From assembly GCA_037447655.1 (NCBI GenBank), contig JBBHKE010001758.1, forward strand, positions 1 through 64,000: a stretch of DNA of 64,000 nucleotides, in the 5' to 3' direction. The stretch comes from Zygnema cylindricum (lineage: Eukaryota; Streptophyta; Zygnematophyceae; Zygnematales; Zygnemataceae). Shown one piece after another: positions 33,840 to 43,470 of this stretch. The first letter of the stretch is position 1. Each line of letters starts with the position of its first letter. Made by a program: the position numbers and the translations under genes. Below the pieces are notes generated by a model, which saw only the letters and a program-made list of their open reading frames with translations, did not search any database and was not told where the DNA came from.

Positions 33840-35240
33840 TTATCTTTCAATTGGTCGAAGATTCGCTGGTTTCAATTGGCTGATGTTTATCTTTGGATGA
33901 GTTTTTGTTGAAGGTGGGAAGTCCAATTTGGCACTAACTAACGATATCATCTCGATTACAATAAATGGTCCAATGTACTTAGGGGCAAATTTCCCCATAG
34001 GATCCGATTGTCCCTCAATCTTGCACCTGTAATGAGTTGTAGAAAGCCGAACCTTGTCACCTGTGCGTAACACCCAATCACCCCGTTTGCGTTTAGCATT
34101 TAATTCTTGCCTCCTTTGTGCCTCCATTAATGAATCCCGATCAGTTTTCCAAATTGTTTGAACGTATTCCCAAAACTCTGTTCCAGAACCCTTATTCTCT
34201 TGAGTGACCCCTGTTATTAAGTCTAATGATTCTCTAGGCTGGTATCCGTATGCAACTTTAAATGGTGAGAATCCTGTACTAGCATGTTTACATGAATTGT
34301 ATGCAAATTCCATTAATGGCAGTTTAGATTCCCAGGTGTTCTGAACTCCACTGCAAACAGTCTTATGCATTTCCTCTATTGTACGGTTCATCTTTTCTGT
34401 CTGTCCATCTGCCTGAGGATGATAAGCGGTACTCATTTTCAATTCAGAGCCTAAATTTTGATGTAATTCTTTCCAAAAAGCAGACGTAAATTTAGAATCT
34501 CTATCACTGACTATAGATAGAGGAACTCCATGATGTCTGACTACGTTGTCAAAATATAACTTTGCAATATTTAAAACTGAATGAGTGGTTTTGCAAGGGA
34601 TAAAGATTGTCATTTTACTGAACCTATCGACTACGACCATGATACTGTCATTCCTTTTAGATGTAGCAGGCAACCTAACAATAAAATCCATACTGACAGA
34701 TTCCCACAGTCTTTCGGGGATATCCAAAGGTTTTAAGAGACCTTTAAGTTTTTGGGTACTGGGTTTACTTTGTTGGCAAGGGACAGAACTTTCCACATGT
34801 TTAGACACCTCCTTTGCCATCCCAGGCCAAAACAATCTACTTTGCAATCGACTAAGAGTTTTATCTTGACCTAGATGTCCTAAATGCTCATGAGCTTCCC
34901 GTAAAATTTGTTTTCTTAAGTCTCTCACTTTCGGAATGCATAATCTATCCCCATTATGCAAATATAATAAACCATCCTCTAGTCTAAAGTTTTTGACATG
35001 CCTCTCATTCAATGGGTCAGAATTCCCTCCCGAAATGTTCTTGTAAATCACAACAAAATAAGGATTTTTATCATAACCATTTATAACTGTATCTAAAAAC
35101 AATTCATCTTGAACCATAACACTTATTTCAAAACATCTACTTAAAGGATCTGCGACTACATTTGTCTTCCCAAGAATATGTTTGACATTAAATTTGAAAT
35201 ATGCCAATTTCTGCATCCACCTAACCTGTCTGCCAGTCAT
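33840..35240 (-). CDS. Gypsy integrase with RNase H tail
   Basis: This 466-codon frame begins with the end of RNase H (RQVRWMQKLAYF...NVVADPLSR). The zinc-binding region shows HEHLGHLG for the His pair, but the first Cys of the CxxC pair is Ser (ESSVPC). The DDE core is present: Asp in MDFIVRLP, Asp in SIVSDRDSKF and Glu in GQTEKMNRTIEE. The C-terminal part includes GDKVRLST and KYIGPFIVIE, typical of Ty3/gypsy integrase. Confidence 0.92.
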   Translation of the reverse strand: MTGRQVRWMQKLAYFKFNVKHILGKTNVVADPLSRCFEISVMVQDELFLDTVINGYDKNPYFVVIYKNISGGNSDPLNERHVKNFRLEDGLLYLHNGDRLCIPKVRDLRKQILREAHEHLGHLGQDKTLSRLQSRLFWPGMAKEVSKHVESSVPCQQSKPSTQKLKGLLKPLDIPERLWESVSMDFIVRLPATSKRNDSIMVVVDRFSKMTIFIPCKTTHSVLNIAKLYFDNVVRHHGVPLSIVSDRDSKFTSAFWKELHQNLGSELKMSTAYHPQADGQTEKMNRTIEEMHKTVCSGVQNTWESKLPLMEFAYNSCKHASTGFSPFKVAYGYQPRESLDLITGVTQENKGSGTEFWEYVQTIWKTDRDSLMEAQRRQELNAKRKRGDWVLRTGDKVRLSTTHYRCKIEGQSDPMGKFAPKYIGPFIVIEMISLVSAKLDFPPSTKTHPKINISQLKPANLRPIER

Positions 35241-35303
35241 AATCTGCGCATCACTTAATCTTTGTAAATAAGAGAGTGGTTAATTATCACAGTGAACTGT
35301 AAA

Positions 35304-35699
35304 TTATTTATTATGCAAATAACAACGCCATTTCACCAATGCATGTACAATTGCAAGTAATTCCTTTTCCTGTGCTGTATAGTTCTTTTCAGCATCATTA
35401 AATTTTTTGGACTCAAAAGCAATAGGATGAAAGTGTTTGCCGACTTTTTGACTTATGACTGCACCTAGACATTTATCAGATGCATTTGTAGTGATTAGAA
35501 CTTCAAATTCTCCGGCAGGGTCAGGATACACCAGTGTAGGGGCAGAGGTCAACTTCCCTTTTAATTCCTCGAATGCTCGATCCTGATCAGCTCCCCACAC
35601 AAACGTCTCCTTCTCCCGAAGTAAATCCGTCAAAGGTGCGGCGATCATACAGAAATTTCTGATAAATTTCTTGTAATAAGTGGCCAATCCCAAAAACAA
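35304..35699 (-). pseudogene. Gypsy RNase H, catalytic residue changed
   Basis: It contains FLGLATYYKKFIRNF (RT thumb) and the RNase H start 'LITTNASDKCLGAV', where the family has 'TDAS'. The first catalytic Asp is therefore Asn. FESKKFNDAEKNYTAQEKEL follows as usual. The frame breaks at both ends. Confidence 0.88.
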
Positions 35700-35860
35700 T
35701 ATAACTTATGTGACATTAGTAGGTTGTTTCCAATTTTGGATTGCAAAAATTTTGGATGGATCTGTTTTAACACCTTCCCCACTAACTATATGTCCCAAAA
35801 ATAATTGTTCACTTTTAAGAAAACTAGATTTTGACAATTTTCCATATAATTTTCTTTCTC

Positions 35861-36778
35861 TTAACCTTTCCAAAACTTTTTTAAATGAATTATATGTTGT
35901 TCTTTAGATTCACTGTAAACTAAAATATCATCTATAAACACTTGGACAAACTCATCTATGTAATCTGAAAAGGTTTGGTTCATTAATCTTTGGTAAGTAG
36001 GCGGTGCATTCGTTAAGCCGAATGGCATCACTATCCATTCGAAATGACCCACCCTAGTCCTGAAAGCAGTTTTATCAACATCTTCAATTCTAATCGGCAC
36101 CTGATTAAAGCCACTACGCAGGTCAATCAACGAAAATACTTTAGCACCTTTTAAACGATCTATCAAATCAGAAATTAAAGGTAACGGATACTTATCCTTC
36201 ACCGTAATCTTATTCAGACTACGATAATCGACACACATTCTCAACGTTCCGTCTTTCTTTTTGACGAAGAGAACGGGTGCTCCGTACGGTGATTTGCTGG
36301 GCTGAATATGTCTTTTCTCTAAGAGTTCTTTGATCTGTTTCTTTAACTCCTCCTGCTCAAAGAAACTGTGTTTATAAATTCCTGTGACAGGAGGATTACA
36401 TCCAAGTTCAAGGTTAATAACATGTTCTACATCTCGGGAAGGTGGCCTTCCCGAGGGTAAATCACTTGGGAAAACATCTTGAAATTCAAAAATCAAATCC
36501 TTAACAGCAACATCAGATGTATTAATGTCAGTTACAAAATCAGATTTTAGTTTTTCGAAAGTTTTAGTGGTGTCTGATTTAGTGATGACATCAATGTTAG
36601 TGTTTTCTCCCCCTCTTTCATCAGTAACTGCCTCAGTTACTAATAACAAGAAAGGATGATTTGTTTTATCTTTTAAGTGTTTTTTAAATTGTTTAGCAGA
36701 TATCAAACCTTCCACTCCCAATCTGGTTATGTTATTTATATGATTCCTATGCAATTTCTTAGGAGATAATGCTTGCAA
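35861..36778 (-). CDS. Gypsy reverse transcriptase
   Basis: A 305-codon frame contains the RT core: '[20 protein letters not shown]', '[17 protein letters not shown]', '[12 protein letters not shown]' and '[15 protein letters not shown]'. The catalytic box reads [10 protein letters not shown], where most gypsy elements have Y/F-x-DD. The frame ends just after this box. About 160 bp (35700-35860) to the next frame are not open. Confidence 0.93.
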   Translation of the reverse strand: MQALSPKKLHRNHINNITRLGVEGLISAKQFKKHLKDKTNHPFLLLVTEAVTDERGGENTNIDVITKSDTTKTFEKLKSDFVTDINTSDVAVKDLIFEFQDVFPSDLPSGRPPSRDVEHVINLELGCNPPVTGIYKHSFFEQEELKKQIKELLEKRHIQPSKSPYGAPVLFVKKKDGTLRMCVDYRSLNKITVKDKYPLPLISDLIDRLKGAKVFSLIDLRSGFNQVPIRIEDVDKTAFRTRVGHFEWIVMPFGLTNAPPTYQRLMNQTFSDYIDEFVQVFIDDILVYSESKEQHIIHLKKFWKG

Positions 36779-36784
36779 AACCTT

Positions 36785-37318
36785 CTAACTGTTTTCAGAC
36801 CTCACTTTCAAGGTGTTAATTTCCCCATTAATTTGAGAATTTTGTTCAGTTAACCAAGGCTTTCCCAAAATTAGTTGTTCACTTCCCAAACTCATTATTT
36901 CACACACAACTATCATTTTATGACCTTGGATATCAACTTCTATCGTGTTAGTTTGTAAGTCTAATGTGGACTTATTACCATTTGCCACTTGAACATGTAA
37001 AGGCTTTTCCCTTATGACAGTAGGAATTTTATTTTCCTCTACAAACCTATGTGAAATAAAATTATGTGTGGCACATGAATCAACCATTACTTTCAACGGT
37101 TTTCCTTCCACTAATGACTCGAATCTAATCAACCTGTGTCTGGTGTCATTATTAGTTAACTGTCCTAACATAGGTATGTTGTTGAGAATTTCATCAGAAG
37201 GATTCTTTAAACTATGCAGTGTAGTGAGAATCATAATAAATTTAGCTATCCTAACTTTTCCATTCATTAATTTGCCCTCCAAAGTTAACTCTTTAACTTC
37301 TGGATCCGGTTGACTCAA
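36785..37318 (-). CDS. Gypsy aspartic protease
   Basis: A 177-codon frame contains VMVDSCATHNFISHRFVEE, the retroviral-type aspartic protease loop. The usual DSGA is DSCA here. The downstream 'LILGKPWL' is the conserved 'xLGxxWL' motif. It lies between gag and RT as expected. Confidence 0.9.
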   Translation of the reverse strand: MSQPDPEVKELTLEGKLMNGKVRIAKFIMILTTLHSLKNPSDEILNNIPMLGQLTNNDTRHRLIRFESLVEGKPLKVMVDSCATHNFISHRFVEENKIPTVIREKPLHVQVANGNKSTLDLQTNTIEVDIQGHKMIVVCEIMSLGSEQLILGKPWLTEQNSQINGEINTLKVRSENS

Positions 37319-37561
37319 CTGAGGACTTTCAGTTAGTCCTTTCCGTTTCCCACCTCCTGAGCTTCCTGCTCAGCTAGATATAATGCAATATCCTCTTGGA
37401 GACCTTCATTTACATCGACTGTTTTGAGAGAACCTTTATCTGTACAGTCTTTAGCGTAATGATCTGGACTCCGCATTTGAAACAAGTGACTTTCTTTTTG
37501 GGTTTTATGCACTCTCTACTAAAATGTCCCTCCTCTCCACTGTTATAACAGTTAATCTTTT
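37319..37561 (-). pseudogene. Gypsy gag tail with zinc knuckles, frame-broken
   Basis: Three CCHC-type knuckles can be seen between about 37440 and 37620, in two different frames. The second lacks its second Cys (Ser instead), and the third is interrupted by a single-base frame change. Intact gag zinc knuckles bind RNA, so this copy is defective. Confidence 0.75.
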
Positions 37562-38653
37562 TCAGTTGTGCACAGTCAAATGCTCTATGACCCTTTTTCT
37601 GACAAATAGTGCATGTAGGGATGGTAAGATTAGGCTTCTGGGCATTAATGTTTGGTTTTGGACTTTTAATGTACCCCCCTCTATTGTTAAATTATTTCCT
37701 GCATTAACAATATGTCGACCCCTTTGATTTCCCTTGAAGATATTTTGCCTATTCACCAGACCAGCATTCAAACCATCTTCAACAAATTCCTCATCATCCC
37801 ACTCTGATACTTCATTCAAATTACCCTTGAGTGATCGAGTTTCTCGATTATACCCAAACTGATCCTCTAATTCCAATGACTTATCTTGTAATTCCTTCAA
37901 ACTATTAAATTTTTGATGTTTTAGTTCTGATTTCACTATAGGATTCAAATAGTTCAAGAAATGCAATTTAGCCATTTCATCAGTCAAACCTATGACATGA
38001 ATACTAGATGAGTCAAATTCCACAATATAATCCTTCACAGTTCCAGTCTGCTTACAATTCAACCACTTTTCTTCCATTCTGGATTTAAAAGTGACTGAGA
38101 AGAAACGGGATTTGATGGCGGTTTTAAAAGTTTCCCAATCAGCATTATCAGGAATCAATTTAGACCTTCTTTGAGTATAATACCAATTCTGAGCATCGCC
38201 TTTCAGACAGTTAACAGCAAAAGAAGTGTAATCATCACGATCGCAATTTCTAGACTCCAAATAATATTCCATATGAAAAATCCAAGCATCCAACTCATCA
38301 ATCCTCTTACCATCAAACGATGGTGCCTCACTAATAGACAATTTCAGATCTCTTATCTTCTTAGGTCTATCATGATCATCCTCCCTAAAACTGGCATTCT
38401 TTTTACTACTCTCACCCTTTTGGTCATTCATATCATTCTTGGTAGGAATTAAGTTAATAAGTTCATCTAATTCTTTATTTGAAACATTTATATTTTCTTT
38501 GACAACTTTTAATTCACTTTTCAATTCGGAAATGGTTTCATCCACAGCGGCAGCATGATTATTAAATCTTTTGACCAATTTCACAGTCCTCTTCTTCAAC
38601 ACATTCAACGCATTCTCCATTTCACGTTTCCATGCAGAATTTGCCATTATCAC
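37562..38653 (-). CDS. Gypsy gag (capsid region)
   Basis: A 363-codon frame begins MIMANSAWKREMENALNVL. It has a coiled N-terminal part and then the retrotransposon gag domain: 'DAWIFHMEYYLES', 'AQNWYYTQRRS', 'WETFKTAIKSRFF' and 'YIVEFDSSS'. The frame slips shortly before the zinc knuckles near 37620-37700. Confidence 0.9.
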   Translation of the reverse strand: MIMANSAWKREMENALNVLKKRTVKLVKRFNNHAAAVDETISELKSELKVVKENINVSNKELDELINLIPTKNDMNDQKGESSKKNASFREDDHDRPKKIRDLKLSISEAPSFDGKRIDELDAWIFHMEYYLESRNCDRDDYTSFAVNCLKGDAQNWYYTQRRSKLIPDNADWETFKTAIKSRFFSVTFKSRMEEKWLNCKQTGTVKDYIVEFDSSSIHVIGLTDEMAKLHFLNYLNPIVKSELKHQKFNSLKELQDKSLELEDQFGYNRETRSLKGNLNEVSEWDDEEFVEDGLNAGLVNRQNIFKGNQRGRHIVNAGNNLTIEGGTLKVQNQTLMPRSLILPSLHALFVRKRVIEHLTVHN

Positions 38654-39392
38654 ACAATGAAATCAAGCAAAAGAAAGATAGAGTATAATTTCCCAATGAA
38701 ATTTGATGCGGATTTGAAGTCCTCATATTGCTCTAATTTAAGACTTCTTCTCTTTAACAAATCCTTTAAAAAGATCAAGATCTGAGAAATTAAAAAGACT
38801 GTGACAGTAAGTTAGTAAAAATTCAAATTTTCAATTTCCCAACATTGAAACAGAAGGTAAGAATTTCCCCATAAATTTTGCAATAGCAAAATTGAAAGCT
38901 CTCAAAGGTAAGATTTAACCATAAATTTTGCAACTGCAAAATTGAAATCAATCAAAAGTAACAATTTAGGGTTTGAAAAGTTTTGAGTCATTTCTGGACT
39001 CCTTTGCTCTTGAAGAAGTAAAGTACTCCACTTTCCTTCTCCTCCATTAGCAAATTTCCCACTTCCCACTACATCAGGATCTTTTACTCTCTAATCCTCA
39101 CCCTTCATGGCTTCAAGCCCTCCCTCTACACATGAATCATTGCTAAGAGAAGGCAAATTTGTTTGGCCTCTAGGTAATTGGAGTGAGCTTCAGCGGTGGC
39201 TACACTGCCCACCCCGCCTTAGTCTTGAGGACCTAAGCACGCCCCACATCTAACCAGCGGCCGCTGGCAGTGTGGTCACTTAGTTTCCCTTCAATCCCCT
39301 ACCACTCACATTGTGGTTCCACCAACCCGGGTCAGAGCACCCTCACCGGTCACGGCAGTCGATTTTTGGGTGAGCAAGCTTCTCTTTGGCTT
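38654..39392 (-). other. Gypsy 5' leader
   Basis: Untranslated leader between the primer site and gag. No open frame of note. 'tttgcaa' blocks repeat near 38870-38950. Confidence 0.6.
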
Positions 39393-39412
39393 TTAACCAA
39401 GCTCCGATACCA
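39393..39412 (-). other. Gypsy primer binding site (initiator tRNA-Met type)
   Basis: The minus-strand sequence TGGTATCGGAGCTTGG starts two bases inside the 5' LTR. It matches the complement of the 3' end of plant initiator tRNA-Met (TGGTATCAGAGC) at 11 of 12 positions. Confidence 0.85.
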
Positions 39413-39414
39413 TA

Positions 39415-40173
39415 TGTAACAGGATTTCCTACCTCTCTGAAAATCCCATTACTTCAATCAATTTCAACCACACATTCCACACATTGGAAAATACACATCC
39501 ACATTGGACAACACTCACACAAGGATAAACTTTAAATTAGAAGAAGCTTTTGTCCACATAACATTAGCTTGGTCTCTTGCCCTCGTGGCTCAACCCTTCT
39601 TATTAAAGTGTTTTCCACTACTCTCCACTCTTAATAATTATATCTCTTAACTACTAAAACACTATTTAGTTAGTAAGAGATTTCAATGCAAAATGCCTTT
39701 TCTCCAATTTGGTATTAATCGCTCAGGACCAAGATTAGCCGGAATTTCCACAAACTTTTCCAAAGGAAAAGATGTCTACTCTCCTCTTACACTTCACTAT
39801 TTATCCATCATCGCCCTGGACTCGCCAGGCCAGAGTCAACGCTCCGTTTTAACAGGCTTTTACCTGGGCCAATCATTGATCAGCAAAGACTCAGACTGAC
39901 CAATGCAAAAACGTGCGAAATCTCTTACTAACTACTTAGCACTTTATAACCAATCAAACGTTACGTTTCACTACGTAACATTTACGTGCAAAAGTGCGCG
40001 CCAAACAAAACGCGACTTTGCACGATTGTGCGTAACAAATTTCGCACGCGAAACTTCCAACGAAATTCCTTTAAGTAAAAGTGACGTTTCGTACTAAAAT
40101 TTGTACGAAACGAACCACCGTGCATACTAAACGTTTCGTTAGAACTTTATGAAACGTACACGCGTAATTTCGG
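39415..40173 (-). repeat. Gypsy 5' LTR, truncated
   Basis: It matches the first 760 bp of the 3' LTR (32616-33375) and then switches to unrelated sequence at 40174. The outer 210 bp or so of the LTR, including its terminal TGTTACA, are missing. This removes part of the LTR's 5' (U3-side) region on the sense strand. Confidence 0.92.
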
Positions 40174-40182
40174 AACCAATAA

Positions 40183-40394
40183 TTGCTACATGTCGCGTGA
40201 AATTGATACAATAATTTGATGTATTTATGGAAACATGGTATAAAATGCATAATTAGCACTTTGCGATAATGTACGACATATGAGTAAGCCAATAAATACG
40301 ATCTGTCGCGTGATATTGACATAATAATTTGACGTATTTCTGGAAACACGTCTAAAGTGCATAATTAACACTTTACAATAGAGTACGATTTGCG
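40183..40394. repeat. Tandem pair of about 118 bp
   Basis: Two diverged copies share 'tgtcgcgtga.attga', 'ataatttga.gtattt.tggaaaca' and 'gcataatta.cactttgc/aaata'. They lie directly at the truncated end of the gypsy 5' LTR. Confidence 0.75.
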
Positions 40395-40451
40395 GCCCAT
40401 TATCTTCTCGTAAAATTCAAAATGAATTGTGTTAGTATCTTGTCAAATTTG

Positions 40452-40922
40452 CGACGTTAGTTATGATGTCACGTACTTCCACTATACCAAGAGTACAAAT
40501 TACAATAATGCTATATAGTATGGATTGTAGCCTTCAACTTTTTTCGTTTTTTGCTAACCCAACAGTAACCGTTATTTTTTTTTATGTGAATCACCCGCCC
40601 GAATCCGCCCGGCCCCTTGGGCACCCGAATCAGTCCCGGATCCAACGCGGGCAGTTGGGTAACGATAGAGGTCGCAAACGATCAACCGAAACCGTGATTG
40701 ACCGTTAACCGAACGCCCGCGCCGGTTGCGGAACGGATTCGGCTGCCAAATTTGGGAAATCGGGCAGATTCGGGCGGTTGATTCACAGAAAAAAAAAAAA
40801 TTGGTTACAATCGGTCAAGCAAAAAAAGAAAAAAATTGATTTTTTTGTACTGTAGATACTATCCAACATTATTGTACTTTGTACTCTTAATATCGTGGAA
40901 GTACAAGACATCATGATTAGCG
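40452..40922. mobile_element. Hairpin element with nested arms
   Basis: The outer arms (40452-40508 and 40867-40922) pair 'atgatgtcacgtacttccac' and its partner. The inner arms (40587-40612 and 40761-40786) pair 'gtgaatcacccgcccgaatc' and its partner. The two sets are concentric, so the whole 470 bp can fold into one long hairpin. It carries a short 'agaggtcgcaaac' block also found in the next hairpin. Confidence 0.8.
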
Positions 40923-40952
40923 TCATAATGACGTGAAAGTGTACGTTTTGAA

Positions 40953-41185
40953 AAAATGCGTTTTCACAAACAGGGTAGTGCAAACGTCATAATGACGTGA
41001 AATTATACGTTTGTCATTCTGTATGTGTACCTAAAAGATAATCATAGCAGATAATTATTACGCATAGAAACCCAAATTAGAGTTATTGATAAACTAGGAC
41101 AAAACTTTTTTTGATAAAACGAAAAAATCTAAATTAGAATGGATAACATCAATTATTTGTTTACGATAAATACGATTCGCGGTGT
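40953..41185. mobile_element. Truncated inverted copy of MITE family 1
   Basis: It is the reverse complement of the first half of the 41735-42207 copy: ...gtgcaaacgtcataatgacgtgaaa... to the terminal ATTCGCGGTG. It ends at the same TA as the central hairpin. Confidence 0.75.
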
Positions 41186-41734
41186 AATAAATGTTTAACG
41201 CTAATAACAATGAGCGTTGTAATTTTGTGCTTTTTCGGTTGCGGGCGGGTGCGGTTAGTCGCGATAAATCGAGTTTTGGTTAACTTTTATTTTCGTAAAC
41301 GTGTTTTAATCAGGCGTCGGGCTACTCAAATTTTGAAAAAAAATAAACAGCCGATTTCGGTTATCTAAAATTTTGAGTCTTGCGACCTCTGGGTGAAGGT
41401 CGGTTACGTTTTCGGGTAACTGTTTGCGACCTCTAATTTTCGGTAAGCCAAAAACAGCGACATATCGGTTATCGGCAAACCCTACCCATACCAGAGGTCG
41501 CAAAAGTCTGAATTTTAGATAACCGAAACCGATTGTTTTCCTTTTTTCAAAATCTGAGTACCCGACGCCCGACCTGGTTATGTCACGCTCCAAAATTGTT
41601 ACCCATTAACAAAAACGAGTTTACAAAAATAAAAGTTAAGCGAAACTTGATTTCTCGCGACTAACGGTGCCCGCCCGTAACCGAAAAAATACAAAATTAC
41701 AATGCTCATTGTTATTAGCGTCAAGCATTTATTA
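41186..41734. mobile_element. Large hairpin element between two inverted MITE ends
   Basis: TAATAAATG at the left pairs with CATTTATTA at the right. Pairing continues inward through 'acgctaataacaatgagc', 'ttagtcgcgataaat...gag' and 'cgtcgggctac'. Direct and inverted 'gcgacctct' blocks occur near the centre. One half recurs at 32437-32615. No coding capacity. Confidence 0.82.
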
Positions 41735-42207
41735 CACCGCGAATCGTAATTATTGCAAAAAAAAAAAAAAAATGTTATCCACGCTAGTCTAGATTTTTTC
41801 GTTTTTTCAAAAGAAAGTTTTACTCTAGTTTATCAAAAACTCTAATTTGAGTTTTTGTCCGTAATAATTATCCGCTTTGAATATCTTTTTGGTACACATG
41901 CAAAATCTGACAAATGTACAGTTTCACGTCATTATGACGTTTGCACTACGCGGTTTTTGAAAACGCAGCTACAACATAATGACATGTATTAAATCATTTT
42001 TTGTATTTTTCCCGTTAATACGGTACAATTCTGTACGTCAGCCACACTATTTAAAACGACTCTATACTAGAGTTGTTAACGCTGATTCAAAAAGTACCTT
42101 GAATAATGCAAAGAAAAATTTAGAGTTATTTACTCTTTTTAAGGTTTTTGGGTCAAAATTCGTCGTGATGGAATTAGCGTTAATAACGCTAATTACGATT
42201 CGCGGTG
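41735..42207. mobile_element. TA-flanked MITE, family 1 copy C
   Basis: CACCGCGAATCGTAATTA at the left and its reverse complement at the right, with TA at 41733-41734 and 42208-42209. The interior shares blocks with copy A (2675-3175), for example 'tatgacgtttgcacta', 'cgcag.tac' and 'tgtattaaatca'. Confidence 0.87.
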
Positions 42208-42209
42208 TA

Positions 42210-43089
42210 GTGTTAATGGAAAATTATGATTAATAATACTATTTAATGCAGGTCGGCGCAAGATTCGTTATCAGATCTTGTCAGATGTACAAACGATAAA
42301 AGTAGGATGACGTCAAATTCAAACAAAATTCGGAAGCGACAATCTGATGATTCGAATTTTCCCAAAGGAAGTCGGTTTATTTCCGTACTTATGTACGGAT
42401 ACGGACTAAGGACCGCATGTGCCGCAAAGGGTTATTTTCTGTCGATTTCTAAAGAATTGAATGCAAAAGATCTTACGTCTTACGAAGAAAAGTGCGAAAA
42501 CCGAAGGACAATTTACGTCATCCTCGAATATAATACGTACTTTAAAAGTCGTTTTCCCTTTTTGTAGACGAGCGCCACGTCACTCCAACCCACTTTAAAA
42601 TTTTATTGTGAACCACGACACTGAGACAGTTCAAAGCCAAGTAGCACCTTTCCGACGAATAAGAAATCGCTTTCGCAAGTGTAAAACAATTCCAGCCATT
42701 CATCACGATAGAAAGTACACGATAAAAAAAAAATCTCTGATTTCATTCAGTACGTACTTTATTTTTTGCGGGGATATTGCCACAAATACGCGTGCCGTCG
42801 ACAATGTCACAAAAAAAATGACGTCTTCGATGTCACACGATTGAATTCTGTCTACAAACGTCACACAAATGTCACGACTGGTAAATGACAATTTTTGTTT
42901 TCGGAGACACGCGGAATCTAGTACGGAGAATCTTCCCTACAGATAAAGCTTGCGCGGTAGGTTACGGTGGCATCCGTACATATCGCAGTCAAAACAACAT
43001 CTTGACAATCAAACAAAAAAACGAACTTGTCATCTGACTATTCGATTAGATTCGTATTCGTTCGGAAGCTGTGTTAAGAGTATTGTGCA
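42210..43089. other. Unassigned spacer
   Basis: The largest open frame (42307-42567, 86 codons) has no family motif I recognise, and base composition does not set it apart. No call is made. Confidence 0.45.
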
Positions 43090-43470
43090 TCGGCAAAATA
43101 AATCATCGCTATAACACCGATACCGATAGTTATCGTTTTTCGAATGGTGAGGGGTCCCAAACTCCCAATATATCCCTCCCAGACCAACATATTCTCTATC
43201 GGCGATAAATGAAGAAATATAGTACGCTATGTAATAATAATTTATTATATACCGTATTATATTGTTTATTGTATATAGCGTGGCATGCCATGTATGATAA
43301 TCTGTTCCATACGTGGATTAAGCCGAACAACTGTACGGTATGAACCGTACAATTATCGCCAATAGTTATTGAACCGGTGTTATAGCGATAAAAAACCGAT
43401 AAATATCGGTTATCGGGATAACAACTGTAACGATATATTGTGTCGGTAGGCCAAAAAAAGGGGCATCTCG
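43090..43470. mobile_element. Hairpin element related to the one in polycystin intron 13
   Basis: 'atcgctataacaccgatacc' (about 43107) faces its inverted form near 43373-43391. The interior holds 'tagcgtggcatgcca' and 'ctatcggcgataa', both shared with the element at 22300-22735 in opposite orientation. The arms have decayed more than in the other copy. Confidence 0.75.

Larger units (their letters stand above)
32616..40173 (-). mobile_element. Ty3/gypsy chromovirus-type LTR retrotransposon
   Basis: LTRs at 32616-33584 (3') and 39415-40173 (5', truncated) flank minus-strand gag, protease, RT, RNase H, integrase and a chromodomain-like end, in the Ty3/gypsy order. The primer site next to the 5' LTR (TGGTATCGGAGC) is one base off the complement of plant initiator tRNA-Met. 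Over the shared 760 bp the LTRs differ at about 16 bases plus one indel, so the insertion is fairly recent. Reading frames are broken in several places and some catalytic residues are changed, so this copy looks inactive. Confidence 0.95.

Noticed and set aside
42307-42567. 86-codon open frame as a small gene
   Set aside because: No motif, homologue or compositional signal is recognisable, and the region is surrounded by mobile-element debris.
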